From Gnetum montanum (Eukaryota > Streptophyta > Gnetopsida > Gnetales > Gnetaceae), in NCBI GenBank assembly GCA_015680685.1, contig MNCI01000596.1:624612-688611 (forward strand): a stretch of 64,000 nucleotides of DNA, in the 5' to 3' direction. This document shows positions 44,800 to 56,699 of the stretch, piece after piece. Within the stretch, counting starts at the first letter, position 1, and each line of letters starts with the position of its first letter. The notes under the pieces are model-generated. The model was not told the origin of the DNA and did no database searches. It was given only the letters and a program-made list of their open reading frames with translations. The translations under genes were made by a program, and so were the position numbers.

Positions 44800-45330
44800 A
44801 TAGATAATTTGCAACTATGTTTTTGGTTTTCTTTTTGTCCATCATAATTTGATCAAACTCCTGCAAGATTACCAACTATTGTATAATATAGGGACTTACC
44901 ACTTGCTTGTTCATTAGGAAGTAAATTAAACTATGATTAGTGTGCATAGAAATGAGATATATCAATACATAGTGCATACACCATCATCATGAATTTCTTT
45001 TATATATTGGTGTAATTGAGTTATGCATCCACAATGCTCTTACTTACATAATGAATATAATATGAACCTTTCTAATCATTCATTTTTGTAAGCACTACTT
45101 CCAATGCATAATTGGATGCATTTGTCATGATGTGAAAGGGTTTGGACCAATCAAAAGCATGTAGGATTCATATTTCTACAAGATTTTGCTTTATATTCTA
45201 GAATGCATATTTGCATTTCTTAGTCCATTCATATATTGCATCCTTCTTGGTAAGATCAACCAGTGGCTTGGAAAATTTGGAGAAGTTTTCAATGAAATGC
45301 ATGTAGTAACCAATATGGCCAAGAAATAAC
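44800..45330 (-). pseudogene. Gy-B RNase H, broken
   Basis: Minus strand: FLGHIGYYMHFIENFSKF, PLVDLTKKDAIYEWTKKC, then WSKPFHIMTNASNYALEVVL, where the first catalytic Asp of T-D-A-S-N-Y-A appears as Asn (G-to-A change), YYIHYVSKSIVGAQLH and decayed remainder to about 44,800. It parallels Gy-C 19,550-20,100. Confidence 0.7.
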
Positions 45331-46110
45331 TTCATATCTTTAACTTTTTAAGGTTTTTTGGTGATTTCTTTGATAACTCTTATCTTTTTAGGATTTATCT
45401 TAATTCCCTTTTCTAAAATTCTATTCCCCAAGATAGTGCCATATTGGATCATTAAATGGCTCTTTTGCTAGTTGGGTCACAAGTTCATCTCCAAAAATCA
45501 TTTCAGTACGTACTCAAGATGGTTAAATGCTTGTTTAAAATCTACACCATTGGTGGAAAAGTCATCCATGAAGACTTCCACATCACTACAAATCTATTAC
45601 TAGAAGATACTGAGGACTAGGCATTAGAAAATTGTAGGAGTATTACATAGGCCAAAAGACATCTTATTGTATGCAAAAGTCCTCAAAGGACTTATGAAAG
45701 TTGTTTTAGCTTATCTTTTGGGATGATTTATATTTGATTGTACTGACTACACCCACCCCAAAAATTGTAATAGTTGTTTCTTGTAATTATTTCCAACTTT
45801 TAGTTTACAAATGACAATGAAAAATGGTCCTTGAATGTAGTCATGATTAATAGCCTAAAGTCTATATAGACTCTTCACTGTTGATCTTTCTTTGGTACAA
45901 TAACTAGTGGGCTTGCCCAGTCAATATATACCACTAAATAGATGAATCTTACCTTGAGAAGTTTTTCAACTTCATTTTAACAACTTGTTTTAACTTTCAA
46001 TTCAATCTCCTTTGTAGTTGTCTCTTATGTTTGATGGTGAGGTTTATGTAGATCCAATGCTAGCATATGTATGGATCTAGTTCTATTAATTCATCATATG
46101 GCCAAGCAAA
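45331..46110 (-). pseudogene. Gy-B reverse transcriptase, broken; F-M-D-D retained
   Basis: The catalytic motif reads VEVFMDDFSTNGV with F-M-D-D at plus coordinates 45,561-45,572, so the aspartates lost in Gy-C are kept here. It is followed by SHLMIQYGTILGN. Upstream, decayed RT blocks extend to about 46,110 with stops and frameshifts. Confidence 0.75.
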
Positions 46111-46538
46111 GGCTATTGGCTATCTGTTCACTACCTTGAGCAAATTTTCCCTTTGTTCTTTAGTGAGCTAGTCATTAATGATTACCATTTTTTCATTGTC
46201 TAGGAATACATATATCAAAGATGCTAGTAAGGATTTTAGTTATAAGGATTCTTGTTTATAGGTATCAGGAATTTTCAATCCATTTCTACTTCTTTTCTAT
46301 AATCTAGTTCAAAAAGTTATATGTGAATTTTCTCCATCTCATCCATCTTATCTATATAGGCACTTGTGATGATTTCTAATGGTTCCATGTACATTATGGA
46401 ACTATAGCTATAATTTTTTGTTAGCCACTAGGTACCTTCTCATTTTATGGCTACTACATATAGGCACCTTTGAATGCTCATGGTTTCAGCATACTTACTA
46501 CATGCTATAATAGATGTGCTTATGATTGCTCATATTTT

Positions 46539-46800
46539 CTATGCACAATGGCACCCTATGTTATTGTATGTGATGCATGGAATCCTATTTTTCTTAATCT
46601 TATCAAATTTATTTTTCATAGAAATTTTCAAGGAAAGGTATATAATCCCTAATTTAGAATCAATTGTACGTAGCCAGGCCATTCCCATAATGATTGAATA
46701 GTCTCCTCTACAATTATCTACATGGATAAGTAGGAAGTTTATTGGATATGAGCATCTACAATGAGTGGTCACAATGTCATCTACCAATTCCAATGAAACA
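46539..46800 (-). pseudogene. Gy-B aspartic protease, C-terminal part
   Basis: An 84-codon open frame reads VDDIVTTHCRC, PINFLLIHVDN, DYSIIMGMAWLRTIDSKLGI, matching Gy-C V-E-D-I-V, PADFLVIQI and DFPIIMGRAWLNTID. The catalytic D-S/T-G part upstream is not readable in this frame. Confidence 0.75.
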
Positions 46801-47335
46801 GTAATGGATTGGTTATAAGCTCTAACTTGATATTACATTTCTTAAGTAGATGTAGGTTCCATGTTTTATATATTTCTTGAGAAATTATGTTTATATCAAA
46901 ACTTGACTCTAATATTGCTTTTCATGGATCATTCCCTATAATCTATAACTAAACTAAAGGACTTTGAGGATTAGTTTTCTTTTAGTATCATGTTGGATTC
47001 AAGGCATAAACTCTAGATTCTTGCAAGTATAATAGTATTGGGTAACATCCCTTGGGATATTCATATTGGCAGATTTCACATCCTTCATATGTTATATCAA
47101 AATTTGCAACCTCATCAACTACCATAACCTTACCTTTCTATTGATGGTAGTCCTTTACTATATTTTTTTTTTTGCTTCTTTTGTCTTTGTCCTTGTTTCC
47201 CTACCTTGTTTTCTCCTTCATATTTTTAATAGTAATTTGGAAATTTTTATCCAAGGATTTTTATATTTTATCCACCCTAGATAGTATCTCTATGATAGAT
47301 GTTTGAATCAACAAAGTTTTTCTTTACAAAACCTC

Positions 47336-48840
47336 CTATAGTGGTGCTTTTTCCTTAGGATCACAGAGATGTATCTTCCTTTTGTGAATAGAAGGATCTT
47401 TGTTATACTCCTCTATACTTTCTCTCCTTTTTATCTCTTCTTTCTCTTTTTCCACTTGATCAATAAGCCTTTGTGTCCAATGGGTTCTCATTTTTGACAA
47501 TCTCCCTTGGGCATTGATCCTAAGAGTCTCTTTGAATTTATTCTTGTGTCCATCTATCACATGACAAAGATTCTTCATTTGAAAGAAATCATTACTTGGG
47601 CATCGATGTAACAAAGAATAGTATCTTCACAAGGCTACATCAATGGATTCATGATTACCTTGTTTTCACCCTAAAATCTGGTTTCTCAAGTTGGACATCA
47701 TGGAGTACATTTGATATTTATCATCATACAACTCCAATATTGAAATCCATCCATGGATAGATTCCAATTCCAAAGACTAGTGCCAACTTTCAACTTCTTT
47801 AATAAGTATTTTAGGGAACAATTTGATCTTTTTCTAGTCATTCTTAATGTTTTACAAGGCACAAGCATTATGAAATTCTTGCAAATTTTGTTCTGGATCA
47901 GCATTGTAATCTTCCTCGAACTTAAGGATGTTGTTCATATTAAGCCATTTGATTTAGCTATCCCTTTGATTCTTGGTGGAAGTATGACCTATCTCTAAGA
48001 TGTTCATCATGATTTGGTCAAAAGGATTTGTTCATCATAGTCATTATATTTGTGATGATCCCTATCATGGCCATGTCTTCTATGATGTGGCTTGCTATGC
48101 CTTCTCTCCTAATGATGTTTCTCCTCTTCTTGTTGTTGTTTATGTTTCCTTCTCCCATTCCTATGATGGGATCTTCTATCATTTTCACCTTGGTATTAAT
48201 CATTTCTCCTTATGTCACAGTTGCATTCTCCCTTGTTAGAGCTTGATAATGAGAAGGATAAAAACTAGGAGAGTTATGTTGGCTTACTTTCCTTCTCTAG
48301 TCCCTTTTTTTTTCTTTTGGTGGATGGCTGGAAAACATTGGTCTTGAGGTTCTTCTAGTTTTGGGACCAATTCTACCCTTACCTTGATTTCTTACAAAGG
48401 TTTAATGTAACCATTGATGAGTTGCATTATTCTCACAAAAGGGAGAAGGACCTTGGCATTGAGATCACCCTAATAGAAGTTTTGTATCCTCCTTTTCTAA
48501 CTATAAGGTTAATGTGATTAGGACCTTCTTACTCCTAGAAGCTTCAAGGTTAGCCTCCATGAGTTTATCTTTTCTAAGTTAGGCTCTATTGGTTGATAGT
48601 CTTTGGAGAGGTGTTCCATCACTTGGTATTTTGGGAATGTTGGTTCAAGTACCAACTTCATTAGTACTACCATGAATAGTGAGGAAATAGTATAATCAAG
48701 TGGCAACATAATGTTGTCCTTCAAGTTTCTTCAGTGTAGTTTCTCATTCTAGTGAATGATGAAAGTGAAATATATATAATTGGGATCTAGATGAATATAA
48801 AAAAACTTCAGTTATTGTGGTATGCCATTACCATTTCTCT
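47336..48840 (-). pseudogene. Gy-B gag, broken
   Basis: N-terminal part near 48,800-48,700: Y-I-Y-F-T-F-I-I-H, N-L-K-D-N-I-M-L-P-L-D, matching FTF-x-x-HQ and GNIVLPPD of Gy-C. A His/Arg/Asp-rich linker lies at 48,200-48,020. The core (47,930-47,600) has FEEDYNADPEQNLQEFHNAC, KEVESWH, SLELESI and ELYDDKYQMYS. The last part (47,614-47,336) is open: LLHRCPSNDFF, LRINAQGRLSKMRTH, VEKEKEEIKRRESIEEYNKD. Stops occur throughout, several at Gln, Trp or Arg positions. Confidence 0.75.
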
Positions 48841-49044
48841 TGGTCTTGTAATTTTATTTGTTAAGATCATCAGCAAGTAGAAAATCAACCCTGCTAGAAG
48901 AAGAAATTTTCTATTTATTCTTTTTTTCAGTATACCTTGAATAGAATATTATTATTTTTCCAAGGATGATGCATTATATTTCTACAATAACCTTTGTATG
49001 ATTTAACTATCTAAAATACTTAGTGCATAATAGTTAAAAGTTAG

Positions 49045-49062
49045 TCCCAAATAATGGAACCA
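49045..49062 (-). other. Primer binding site of Gy-B, degenerate
   Basis: The minus strand reads TGGTTCCATTATTTGGGA then CTAACTTTT, corresponding to TGGCGCCGTTGCCGGGGACTAAGTG of Gy-C with six changes in 18. It lies one base beyond the LTR end. Confidence 0.55.
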
Positions 49063-49063
49063 A

Positions 49064-49920
49064 TGATGAGTGATGAGTAGTCCCTATGCCTAATGTTACA
49101 AATCACAAGTGTGTTTGTGTGATTCGGTCAAACTCTATAGACATCTTTTACCTAAGTTTCTTTTATCCTACATAGTTAAACATGAGGTTACTAGTCATTG
49201 TCTTCCCAATTATCACTTGTGTTATTTCTATCCATATGACTAAGTGTGATTAAGGTGTAAGATATTTGTATTTATAATTTTATAATTTGTTATCTTTAAA
49301 AGTATTAAGAGATGAGGTAATTAAAATATTATACTTTACTCATTAATGAAACTAAATATAATCTAAACTATCCTAAATGTAGAGCATCCCTTCCTACTTT
49401 TTGTACATATCCTAAACTTATACTAACATTGTTGAATTACCAAGTGTTTACTTTTGGATGTACTAAGTATTCATTGGTAGGATTACCAAGCGTTAGCATA
49501 TTATGCTCAAAGTGGATTTACTCTCATTATTATGGAATAAAATATTAAATTCTTAAGTATAGAAAAGTAGAATGCATGTAAAATAAAATGATTGTAAGTA
49601 AACTAAATGCTAATTCAAGTGTTGCAATGAAGAGAAAAAATCTCAATTTTATTTCTATCATGCAAAAGTATCTAGGTATATCTTGTACTCAAATAAAAAT
49701 TTGTACAATTAATTCAATTCAGAATATGAGAACTTAGAGGGAAATTTTACTAAGTGATATAGCAAAAAATTGCAAGAGCTTCACTAGATGAATGATCAAA
49801 GGTATCATAAATGTAGCTAGTGTGTGCATTTATATATGCTTAGGAAGAATCATCATTGATGCATATGCTTCAACACATACAAGGATGCATTGATGAGGCT
49901 ATGTCGATGGGCATGCATCA
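49064..49920 (-). repeat. 5' LTR of Gy-B
   Basis: Minus strand from TGATGCATGCCC (plus 49,920) to CTCATCACTCATCA (plus 49,064), about 857 bp. A TATA box TATATAAAT lies at about plus 49,826-49,834. U5 includes AGAAATAAAATTGAGATT, the counterpart of the AATAAAGATCGAGATT word of the family, and the primer site follows. Strongly diverged from the proposed 3' LTR. Confidence 0.65.
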
Positions 49921-51389
49921 ATACAACAAACTTATTTAGACTTCATCAACCTTTTGCTCCATTTTTCAAAACATGAACTTTTGGTGTAGTAGTCTTGGCA
50001 TGAAAAACATTGATTTTTGATAGTCTAGCAAGTTCACCCTAGGATTCCAAAAATTAAAATATTTTTCAAGTATGAGTAACCTTGATGCTAATGTTAGTGT
50101 AACCTCTAGGGTCATCCTTATTGTCTTGAGCTTAACACCTTCCACCTGCAAACGCCAACAATTTGATCTCAATTTTGATATTTTAGGCTCTTTAGTAACT
50201 ATTTGACATTGTTTCTAAGTTATCAAAAGGTATATTCAACATGCTTGGAGGCAATTTGGAAGGTAAAGGTTTAATTTTTTACTAAGTATAGCTAGGTGAT
50301 GTTGACATCAAAGTCAGCAACAATGTCATATTGGCTACATTCGCATCAAGCAAAGTCACCAACTTCAACATTTGCCAGCATCTCCCAAGTCCATAAGCTT
50401 CTTAGTGTTCTATAAGCACCAATATGATATAATTTGATGTTAGTTTGGGTGTTCGAAAAGATTCTGGAGGCTTGGGATTATAGTTTGAAAAATACAAGAA
50501 AATTTTTCTATCTCCTTGGTAACATTGACATTAATGCTAGCATCAACATGAGCATCACCTATCATGTGGCTTGCACCATCTATTATTTTAAGTTTAAGTT
50601 TTAGAAAATGAGCTTCAAGTTAACTTCACTTGACTTTTAGGTTAGATTTGAAAATTCTAAGCTTATAAATATGAGATTGAGACATAAATTTGAGGCTAGT
50701 TTCTTAAGATCTAGAGCTCTTTTTTAGATTTTGAAAGACCAAGATATGAGCATCTATCTTCATAGCATTTTCCACATGCTCCATGACCACCATAACACTT
50801 TGTTCGATGAGATTTTGATGCCATTCCTTCCATGCTTCCATCATCTACCTTAGTATAATGTGAGCTATGTCCATATTCATTGTTGCACCTTTGAAACTAT
50901 TTGCTTCCTACTTATAATCCCCCTCTTGGATAATATGTCCCTGTCATTGATCCCTAGTATTCCAACTAAGTTAATGCTCCTACTTTAAGACTTGTCATCT
51001 AGGTTATAAGCCACTAGGAATTAGACACAAAAATTTGCATTCTTACATGGGATAAGTCCTACTATTTCCATTGCTTATCTCCTTGATGTTCTTATTAGAC
51101 ACTTGATTCTACCTACTTAAGTTCTCAAGGGAGTTTCATTGGCTAACTTTACCAAGTATAAATAAGAAACAAATCTCATAATCATGTTATCATCTTTTGC
51201 AAAATGTGCATGCTATTAGCTAGCTACTTTCATATCATTCTAAGAAGTTTTTCAAGTTCATTGATAGGTAAAACACATAAATGATATAGAGAAATCCCTC
51301 ATAGGTTCATCATCTCATTGGAGTATCTCGTTAGAGCCTTTGTGGAGAGATTCAATACAATATCAATAGGGGGCATTTGTGGAAACTCT
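49921..51389 (-). other. Decayed sequence with a helical, ORF-X-like fragment
   Basis: On the minus strand, 50,900-50,560 can be read as MMEAWKEWHQNLIEQSVM, VMEHVENAMKI and LEAHFLKLKLKI with stops between. The VEHVEN-like word and Lys/Glu-rich pattern recall ORF-X at Gy-D 35,000, but the match is short and could be chance. Nothing else is recognised. Confidence 0.3.
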
Positions 51390-52110
51390 TGGCCATCAAG
51401 TAGAATTCCACCAAATCTATCTTTAAATTCATCTCTAGGTGGACTTTTGCAATGATGGAACTCATCCATTCATTGCTTAATGATCAACTATTAGAAATTT
51501 TTTTGGAAGCTAGTACTAACTACATTAGAGGTAAGCTAGTCTACCCTAGGCCTCTTAGTCTTCATGATGCCATCACTTCAACCAAACACATTAACGAGGT
51601 GGCTATCCCATATAATTATACCAAATTTGTGAAATTTGAAAAAAAAAAAAACTAATAAGGTAGTAAAAGAGAAGGCTACATAGAATGCATAACAAATAGT
51701 GTCTTTGGTGAATTAAACTTCACTAGCATCCTCATCCATTACCAATAATGTTAGAAAAACTTTATTCAATGATACCAAGCAAAGTAGATAACCCAAGGAT
51801 CAATCAAAATATCATAATTTTTGATAACCTATACTCAGCTTTATAATACATTACAAAGAGAGAGGTACATAACCCCAAAATAGGTCTTGAAGTAATCATA
51901 GGCTAGATTTAGATGGTTGCAAACTCTAGTCATAGATCATTCTTAATGCATAGAAGGAGATCCACTAGTCCTAAGGTGTTATAATCCTAAAAACTTATAC
52001 TATTATCATGAGGCTATAGGTCATGAAATTGATGATTGTAATGCACTCCAGGATGATATTCAAGCTTTATTTAAAAAAGAAAAAAAAAGTCTTTGACACA
52101 ACAGTTTAAC
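51390..52110 (+). pseudogene. Gy-E gag C-terminus (Tat/Ogre-like)
   Basis: A 67-codon frame (51,452-51,655) has LVYPRPLSLHDAITSTKHI, the P-x-S-L-x-D-A-I pattern near the end of plant gypsy gag. After a gap, 51,988-52,100 reads YYHEAIGHEIDDCNALQDDI, which corresponds to the C-x-Y-H-x-x-x-G-H-x-x-x-x-C-x-x-L-x-x-x-I knuckle-like motif of Tat-group Gag-Pol; the first Cys is Tyr here. Broken by stops. Confidence 0.55.
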
Positions 52111-53059
52111 CCAATAATTAATACATGTAGATTTTGCAAGATTCCTTGAGTTTTCATTTGAGGATAGTATTTGAATTTTGTGTTGAACCCAAAGGTAATC
52201 ATCTTAAAATCTCATTTGTTATCTATATGGGTTCCTTTCAAATAAATTTCTAGGTATTCTCATAAACTAATCCTCCTATATTCAAGAAGCCTTTTGTTAT
52301 CAATTTTCCTATAGATGGTTCCTCTACCCTAGCTACCCAAAAGGCATGAAGAATGCCATTTTTCATAGATCTCACATCATACTATGATGCTCCTTTTGTT
52401 GTGCCACTTACTTCCTCCCCCCACAGAAAGAAAATTCCATGAATTTCATCTTTCCATAGCCACAAAGGAGTAGGTTACCCTTGCCTACTTCATCTCATCC
52501 AATTGATTCTCCTCTTATTTTTCCTTATGCATTGTCTTTTCCATCTTACCCTTATTTTTATCCATCTTACAAAAACTATCATTTCTTTCTACTTTTACAA
52601 CTCTAATTTATATCCTTACCTAAGCATAAAAGAAGATAACATCTAAATAAAAATAAGGGAAGGATCAATCCAAAAAGTAATCTTCCTCATAGTGAAAGAA
52701 GAAGATAGCAATCTAGAATTCTCAAAATACATCTATGCCTACTCTAATAGCTACTTCAGCTACTTCATCATCAATTTCTCCTATAGCTATTACCAAGGAT
52801 GCAACCCTTGGGGGAAAAGATTTGTCTCAAATTGCAACATCAATAAAATCAAAGGGAATAAATATCTTTCTCTTTTTAATCTTATATCAACTTCTTGGAA
52901 GCATCATTTGGCATTGGAAGTACTCTTCAAGTCCATCACAATTTTAGCAAACATCTAACTTCATATTCAAGGTATTTTATTAGTACTCAATGCTTCATGA
53001 TATGAGGTGTATTACTTGGTATTCAAAGAGAAGAACATTGAAAACCATTATGTTATAAG
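52111..53059. other. Probable Gy-E linker, nothing firm
   Basis: Between the gag knuckle and protease of Gy-E. Two overlapping plus frames (52,692-52,958 and 52,735-52,947) are unrecognised; the second is Ser/Thr/Ile-rich at its start. A G-to-P linker between gag and protease is expected here. Confidence 0.35.
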
Positions 53060-53760
53060 TGTTGTATGCCAACTTTTCATCTACATTATCATATAGATCA
53101 ATAAAAACGTGACACTATCTTTAGTGCTTGTGGATGATGGAGTTGGACCTAGTGTCATTTCATGGACTATCATTGAACATCCTGGACTTGAAAAATATGT
53201 TATGTACTCCAACTCAAAATATACTTTAATTTTATTTATTGGAGCTAGAGCAAAGATCATAGGCTCGATTAAATAACCTTTCTTAATGAGAAATTATATT
53301 ACTTTGGAAGCTATTTTTGCAGTAATTAGGGACTCCTCAAGGATAAACTTAGAAAGGCCCTAGCTAGCTTATCATCACATAGTTTTCTCATCTATACACC
53401 AAGAGATACACTTTTCATGTAAGGATAGGGAAGCAATCATTCACCTTAGTCTTGAAGTCTTTATCATCTTCTACCTAAATGTACTAGAAGAAACTTCATT
53501 AGGCTTCCAACCTATTACCATGGGCTAAATGCCATCATTAGAACAAACTAATGATCCTTATGTTAGCATTCCATGGTCATCTAATTATTACAAGTGTATA
53601 GATTTTGGCTTTGGTGAAGTAGACATTGTAGAATTTATTAAAAGTATTAAGGATTCTATCCTTTCTCAAGCCAAGAAACCTTTACCAACATATCCCCTAG
53701 CTAAGAATCATATTATCTTTACCTTGTTATCTTCATGTTTTTAATATATCTTATAGGTTT
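53060..53760 (+). pseudogene. Gy-E aspartic protease-like region
   Basis: The frame from about 53,125 reads LVDDGVGPSVISWTIIEHPG, where L-V-D-D-G stands for the protease triad as often in this group, then a YHHIVFSSIHQEIHF stretch resembling the S-S/T-x-H-Q-x-x-K-F end of Tat-type protease. A 71-codon frame follows (53,529-53,744) with DFGFGEVDIVEFIKSIKDSI; not recognised. Stops at about 53,270, 53,358 and 53,525. No RT of this element is seen downstream. Confidence 0.45.
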
Positions 53761-56699
53761 ATCTTAATAAGCTATGTTTACTCAATTTACTTACTTTACA
53801 CTATTTTATTTTAGGTTATTTCTTTTTCTTAATTCATGTATTTTTTGCTAGCTTTAATTTTTATACATTATTTTCATCTAGTACTTTATTTCTTCTTGTT
53901 TTACACCTTAGCTATCAAAATCAAAAACTATGAAAACATGAAGATATGAAATGTAAAAATCCCATAAAAAATAGAAAACTTAAAAACATAAACATATAAA
54001 ACACAAAATCTATAAATAGTACCATTCATCATTTTAGCATAGTTTCCTGTACTATCGCTCTTTGTACCATAGTTTCCAATCTTCAAAATGTTCATTTAAA
54101 TACATATAAAATACAAACACATTCATTTAGCAAAGACATCAAGACCAAAAGCATAATCAAAATGCAACCACTACTTCTTCTTTATCTCTTTTCTCTATAG
54201 GCATCACCTCTATAGTTTGTGTGGTTCACATCTCTCTTTCCTTTTTACATTTTTCATTTATCATTTTTTCCCAATCCTATGAGTAATTTTTCCCTTAATC
54301 AAACTTGAGGCTAACTATCATAACCATGCTCATCCTCAAACTATAATTAGCTTAACCACCATTATTCTAAGTGCCTCATCTATGCTTTGTTGGGAGCATT
54401 TTAGCTATGGGCATATTTTTATATGCAACAACATAATCTATTATCATGTAATAGCCATGTTTCAATTCATGTTGGGGATGATCCCTTCATCATCAATAAA
54501 GATCTTGGTAATGCAGTGTATTATTTGGTGGATTTAAATGGAAATTGAGATTTATATCTTGTTAGTTAAGTCTACATCAAGAAAAACTACACATGATGCT
54601 TAAAAAAGAATGAAATAAAAAAATATGAAGCATCATCAAATTTTCTCTAACTATTCTTTTTTTTTTACTTTATCTATGTTTTATTGCATTGATTTCAATT
54701 TCCTTCCTATCATGGTTTTTATCCTCTTTTTTTTCTCCTTCTTTATTTTGCTACCATTCTTCTATATCTCTCTATCATTAAAGTTCATATATTCCCTCAT
54801 ATTTTTTGCTTATTCCATTCTACTAATATTTTTTCCTAGTAGCACACTATGATGAGGATGTTTATTGATAGTCTACCTCATGTAGAGAGTAATGAGTATT
54901 TTATCATTTTTTACTTCATGCAAGGATGTTTAAGTTTGAGTAGGATAGGAAGACAATTTATCAATTTCTTAATCATCAACAAGAATTTGAGTATTAGATT
55001 AATTCATGCTTGAATTATAGGGCATAACATCGTAAGTGGGTGTATAGGTAATTTTTGGCACATTTTGGTTATTTAATGGAGCAGAAAAACATTTTAGGCA
55101 TGGAGTTCAATGGTTTAGGAGGTGTAAGTATAATAATAAAGTCCTTTGATTTATGGTTATATAAAGGCATATTGAGTGATTTTTATAATGAGTTTTTTCT
55201 TCTCTACCAATGTTAAAATTATTGTTGAGAACTTGGCATTTTGGGAAAAAGGATACAACATTCATCACAAAGATGCAGAAAAACTTAATTCTTTTTCTTA
55301 TAAGGGTGAAATGTATGAAGTAACAAATACTGGTTCATCATTTGAATCATCTTTAAAGGAAACGCTATCTTTACTAATGCAGACAAATCCCAATTCACAA
55401 CAAAATTATCATCCATTGTCCCTACAACCAACACCCAAGGTAATTGTATCTTCAAGAAAATATTTACAACTTTTGTGACATATACAAGATGAAGAAGTTG
55501 CTAATAAGAGAATAACAATATGCTCTACCCAATAGGATTCTATAAGTAAAATTGGATGGTAGCTATCTCTTATTGATAAATTTTCAAAAAATTTCTTAAA
55601 TTGTTAGCAAATTATTTAGTTGATTTTGAATCTAGTTTGATGATTCAAAATTATCATTTTAGAATTTTCTATGCTACTATCTTTACCAGTGAAAGAGTGA
55701 AGAGTAAATATAAAATTTAGAAATTTAGGTTGATGCAAGATTGAAATAGAGAATGCTATTGAAAGAGGAAAGAGATCCTCATATAACTTGGGCAAAAAAA
55801 TCATTTAATTAAGTAAAGGAAAATTCTCACAAATCCAGATTGATGATAGCTGCGATTGCTAATGAACAAAAGGTATTTAGCCTTCTTGGGTAAGCCCATC
55901 ATGATGGCATACAATGGAGCAATGATCTTCCTCCTAGTTAACAAATGATGGAAAAACAAAGACATATTTCATGATGAATTCCTATGCACTGCCAGTGGAA
56001 ATTAAAAATACATTTTTCATTATAATCTCTAACAATGGTGGTACCATTAATTTTTTAGTTTGTACTAGTAGTAGTGATCCCAATTGTGCATTTAAATCTG
56101 AACCTTCTTAGCACTAAAACCTTGTGGTTGATTTCTACATAGATGCAAATCATGTTAGTGCTCGAATTTGATCCATTTGTGAAGGTAAGGATTAGGGTTT
56201 AGTTAAAGAATGCTTCTATGGCCTGTAATTTTCTCTACCACTTGTCATCATTCTTTCAGTTGTTTCTTGTGTTTGTGCTTTTCCATTTCCACCTAGTAGT
56301 TGCCATTGCAGGTGTGCTATTGAGAATCTCCTTGAATTTCTATGAGAATCATGAGCTTGAGCATGTTGCAATGAATTTGGGAAAATTGATCATACAAGAA
56401 GCTGAACACTACCTCAAATCCATGTAAATGCCTCCTTCATTGTTGGCGTGAAGAAGTACTAATTGCCATAATGATGTTTACACCTTTAAAACCATGGGAC
56501 CTGGCATAATTTTATTAAAACAAATGTTCCATTGGGCTTGAGAGTTGGTCTTACTACCACAAGGACTAGCCGTTGCATCGATGAGTTGCCAAGATAAAAT
56601 CACTTAATTTGATTATCAATTGGGATGCTTTGGTGCATTATAAACAAGATTAATTTAACATTGGAGTAAAAATTTTAAAAGATATTCATATTATGATTT
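53761..56699. other. T-rich and AT-rich DNA, no recognised gene
   Basis: T-rich runs at 53,790-53,910 and 54,650-54,850 give spurious hydrophobic frames. A 100-codon plus frame at 55,176-55,478 (with ENLAFWEKGYNIHHKDAEKL) and a 69-codon frame at 56,218-56,427 with a hydrophobic start followed by a polar end are not recognised. They may be decayed parts of the 3' region of Gy-E. Confidence 0.4.

Larger units (their letters stand above)
12936..49920 (-). mobile_element. Gy-B: large minus-strand gypsy element carrying two nested insertions
   Basis: Reading right to left: 5' LTR (49,064-49,920), primer site, gag (48,840-47,336), protease (about 46,800), RT, RNase H, integrase (to 43,560), internal polypurine tract (43,389), non-coding stretch, ORF-X in three pieces (41,310-40,532, 25,330-24,484, 14,467-13,850), final polypurine tract and 3' LTR (13,515-12,936). 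Gy-D and Gy-C lie between the ORF-X pieces. The ORF-X pieces follow one another in the order seen in Gy-D, which is the main argument that they are one element. The two LTRs are very diverged and no target duplication was found, so membership of the outer LTRs is inference. Confidence 0.6.

Noticed and set aside
49921-51000. A third full ORF-X copy upstream of the Gy-B 5' LTR, implying a tandem LTR array
   Set aside because: Only a short VEHVEN-like word and general composition match, and no polypurine tract precedes the LTR at 49,920.
54625-54852. 75-codon hydrophobic frame that looks like a membrane protein
   Set aside because: It arises from a T-rich stretch (Phe, Leu, Ile, Ser codons) with no other support.
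55176-55478. 100-codon frame considered as transposase or gag
   Set aside because: No motif could be matched to any transposase, gag or host family; left as unknown.
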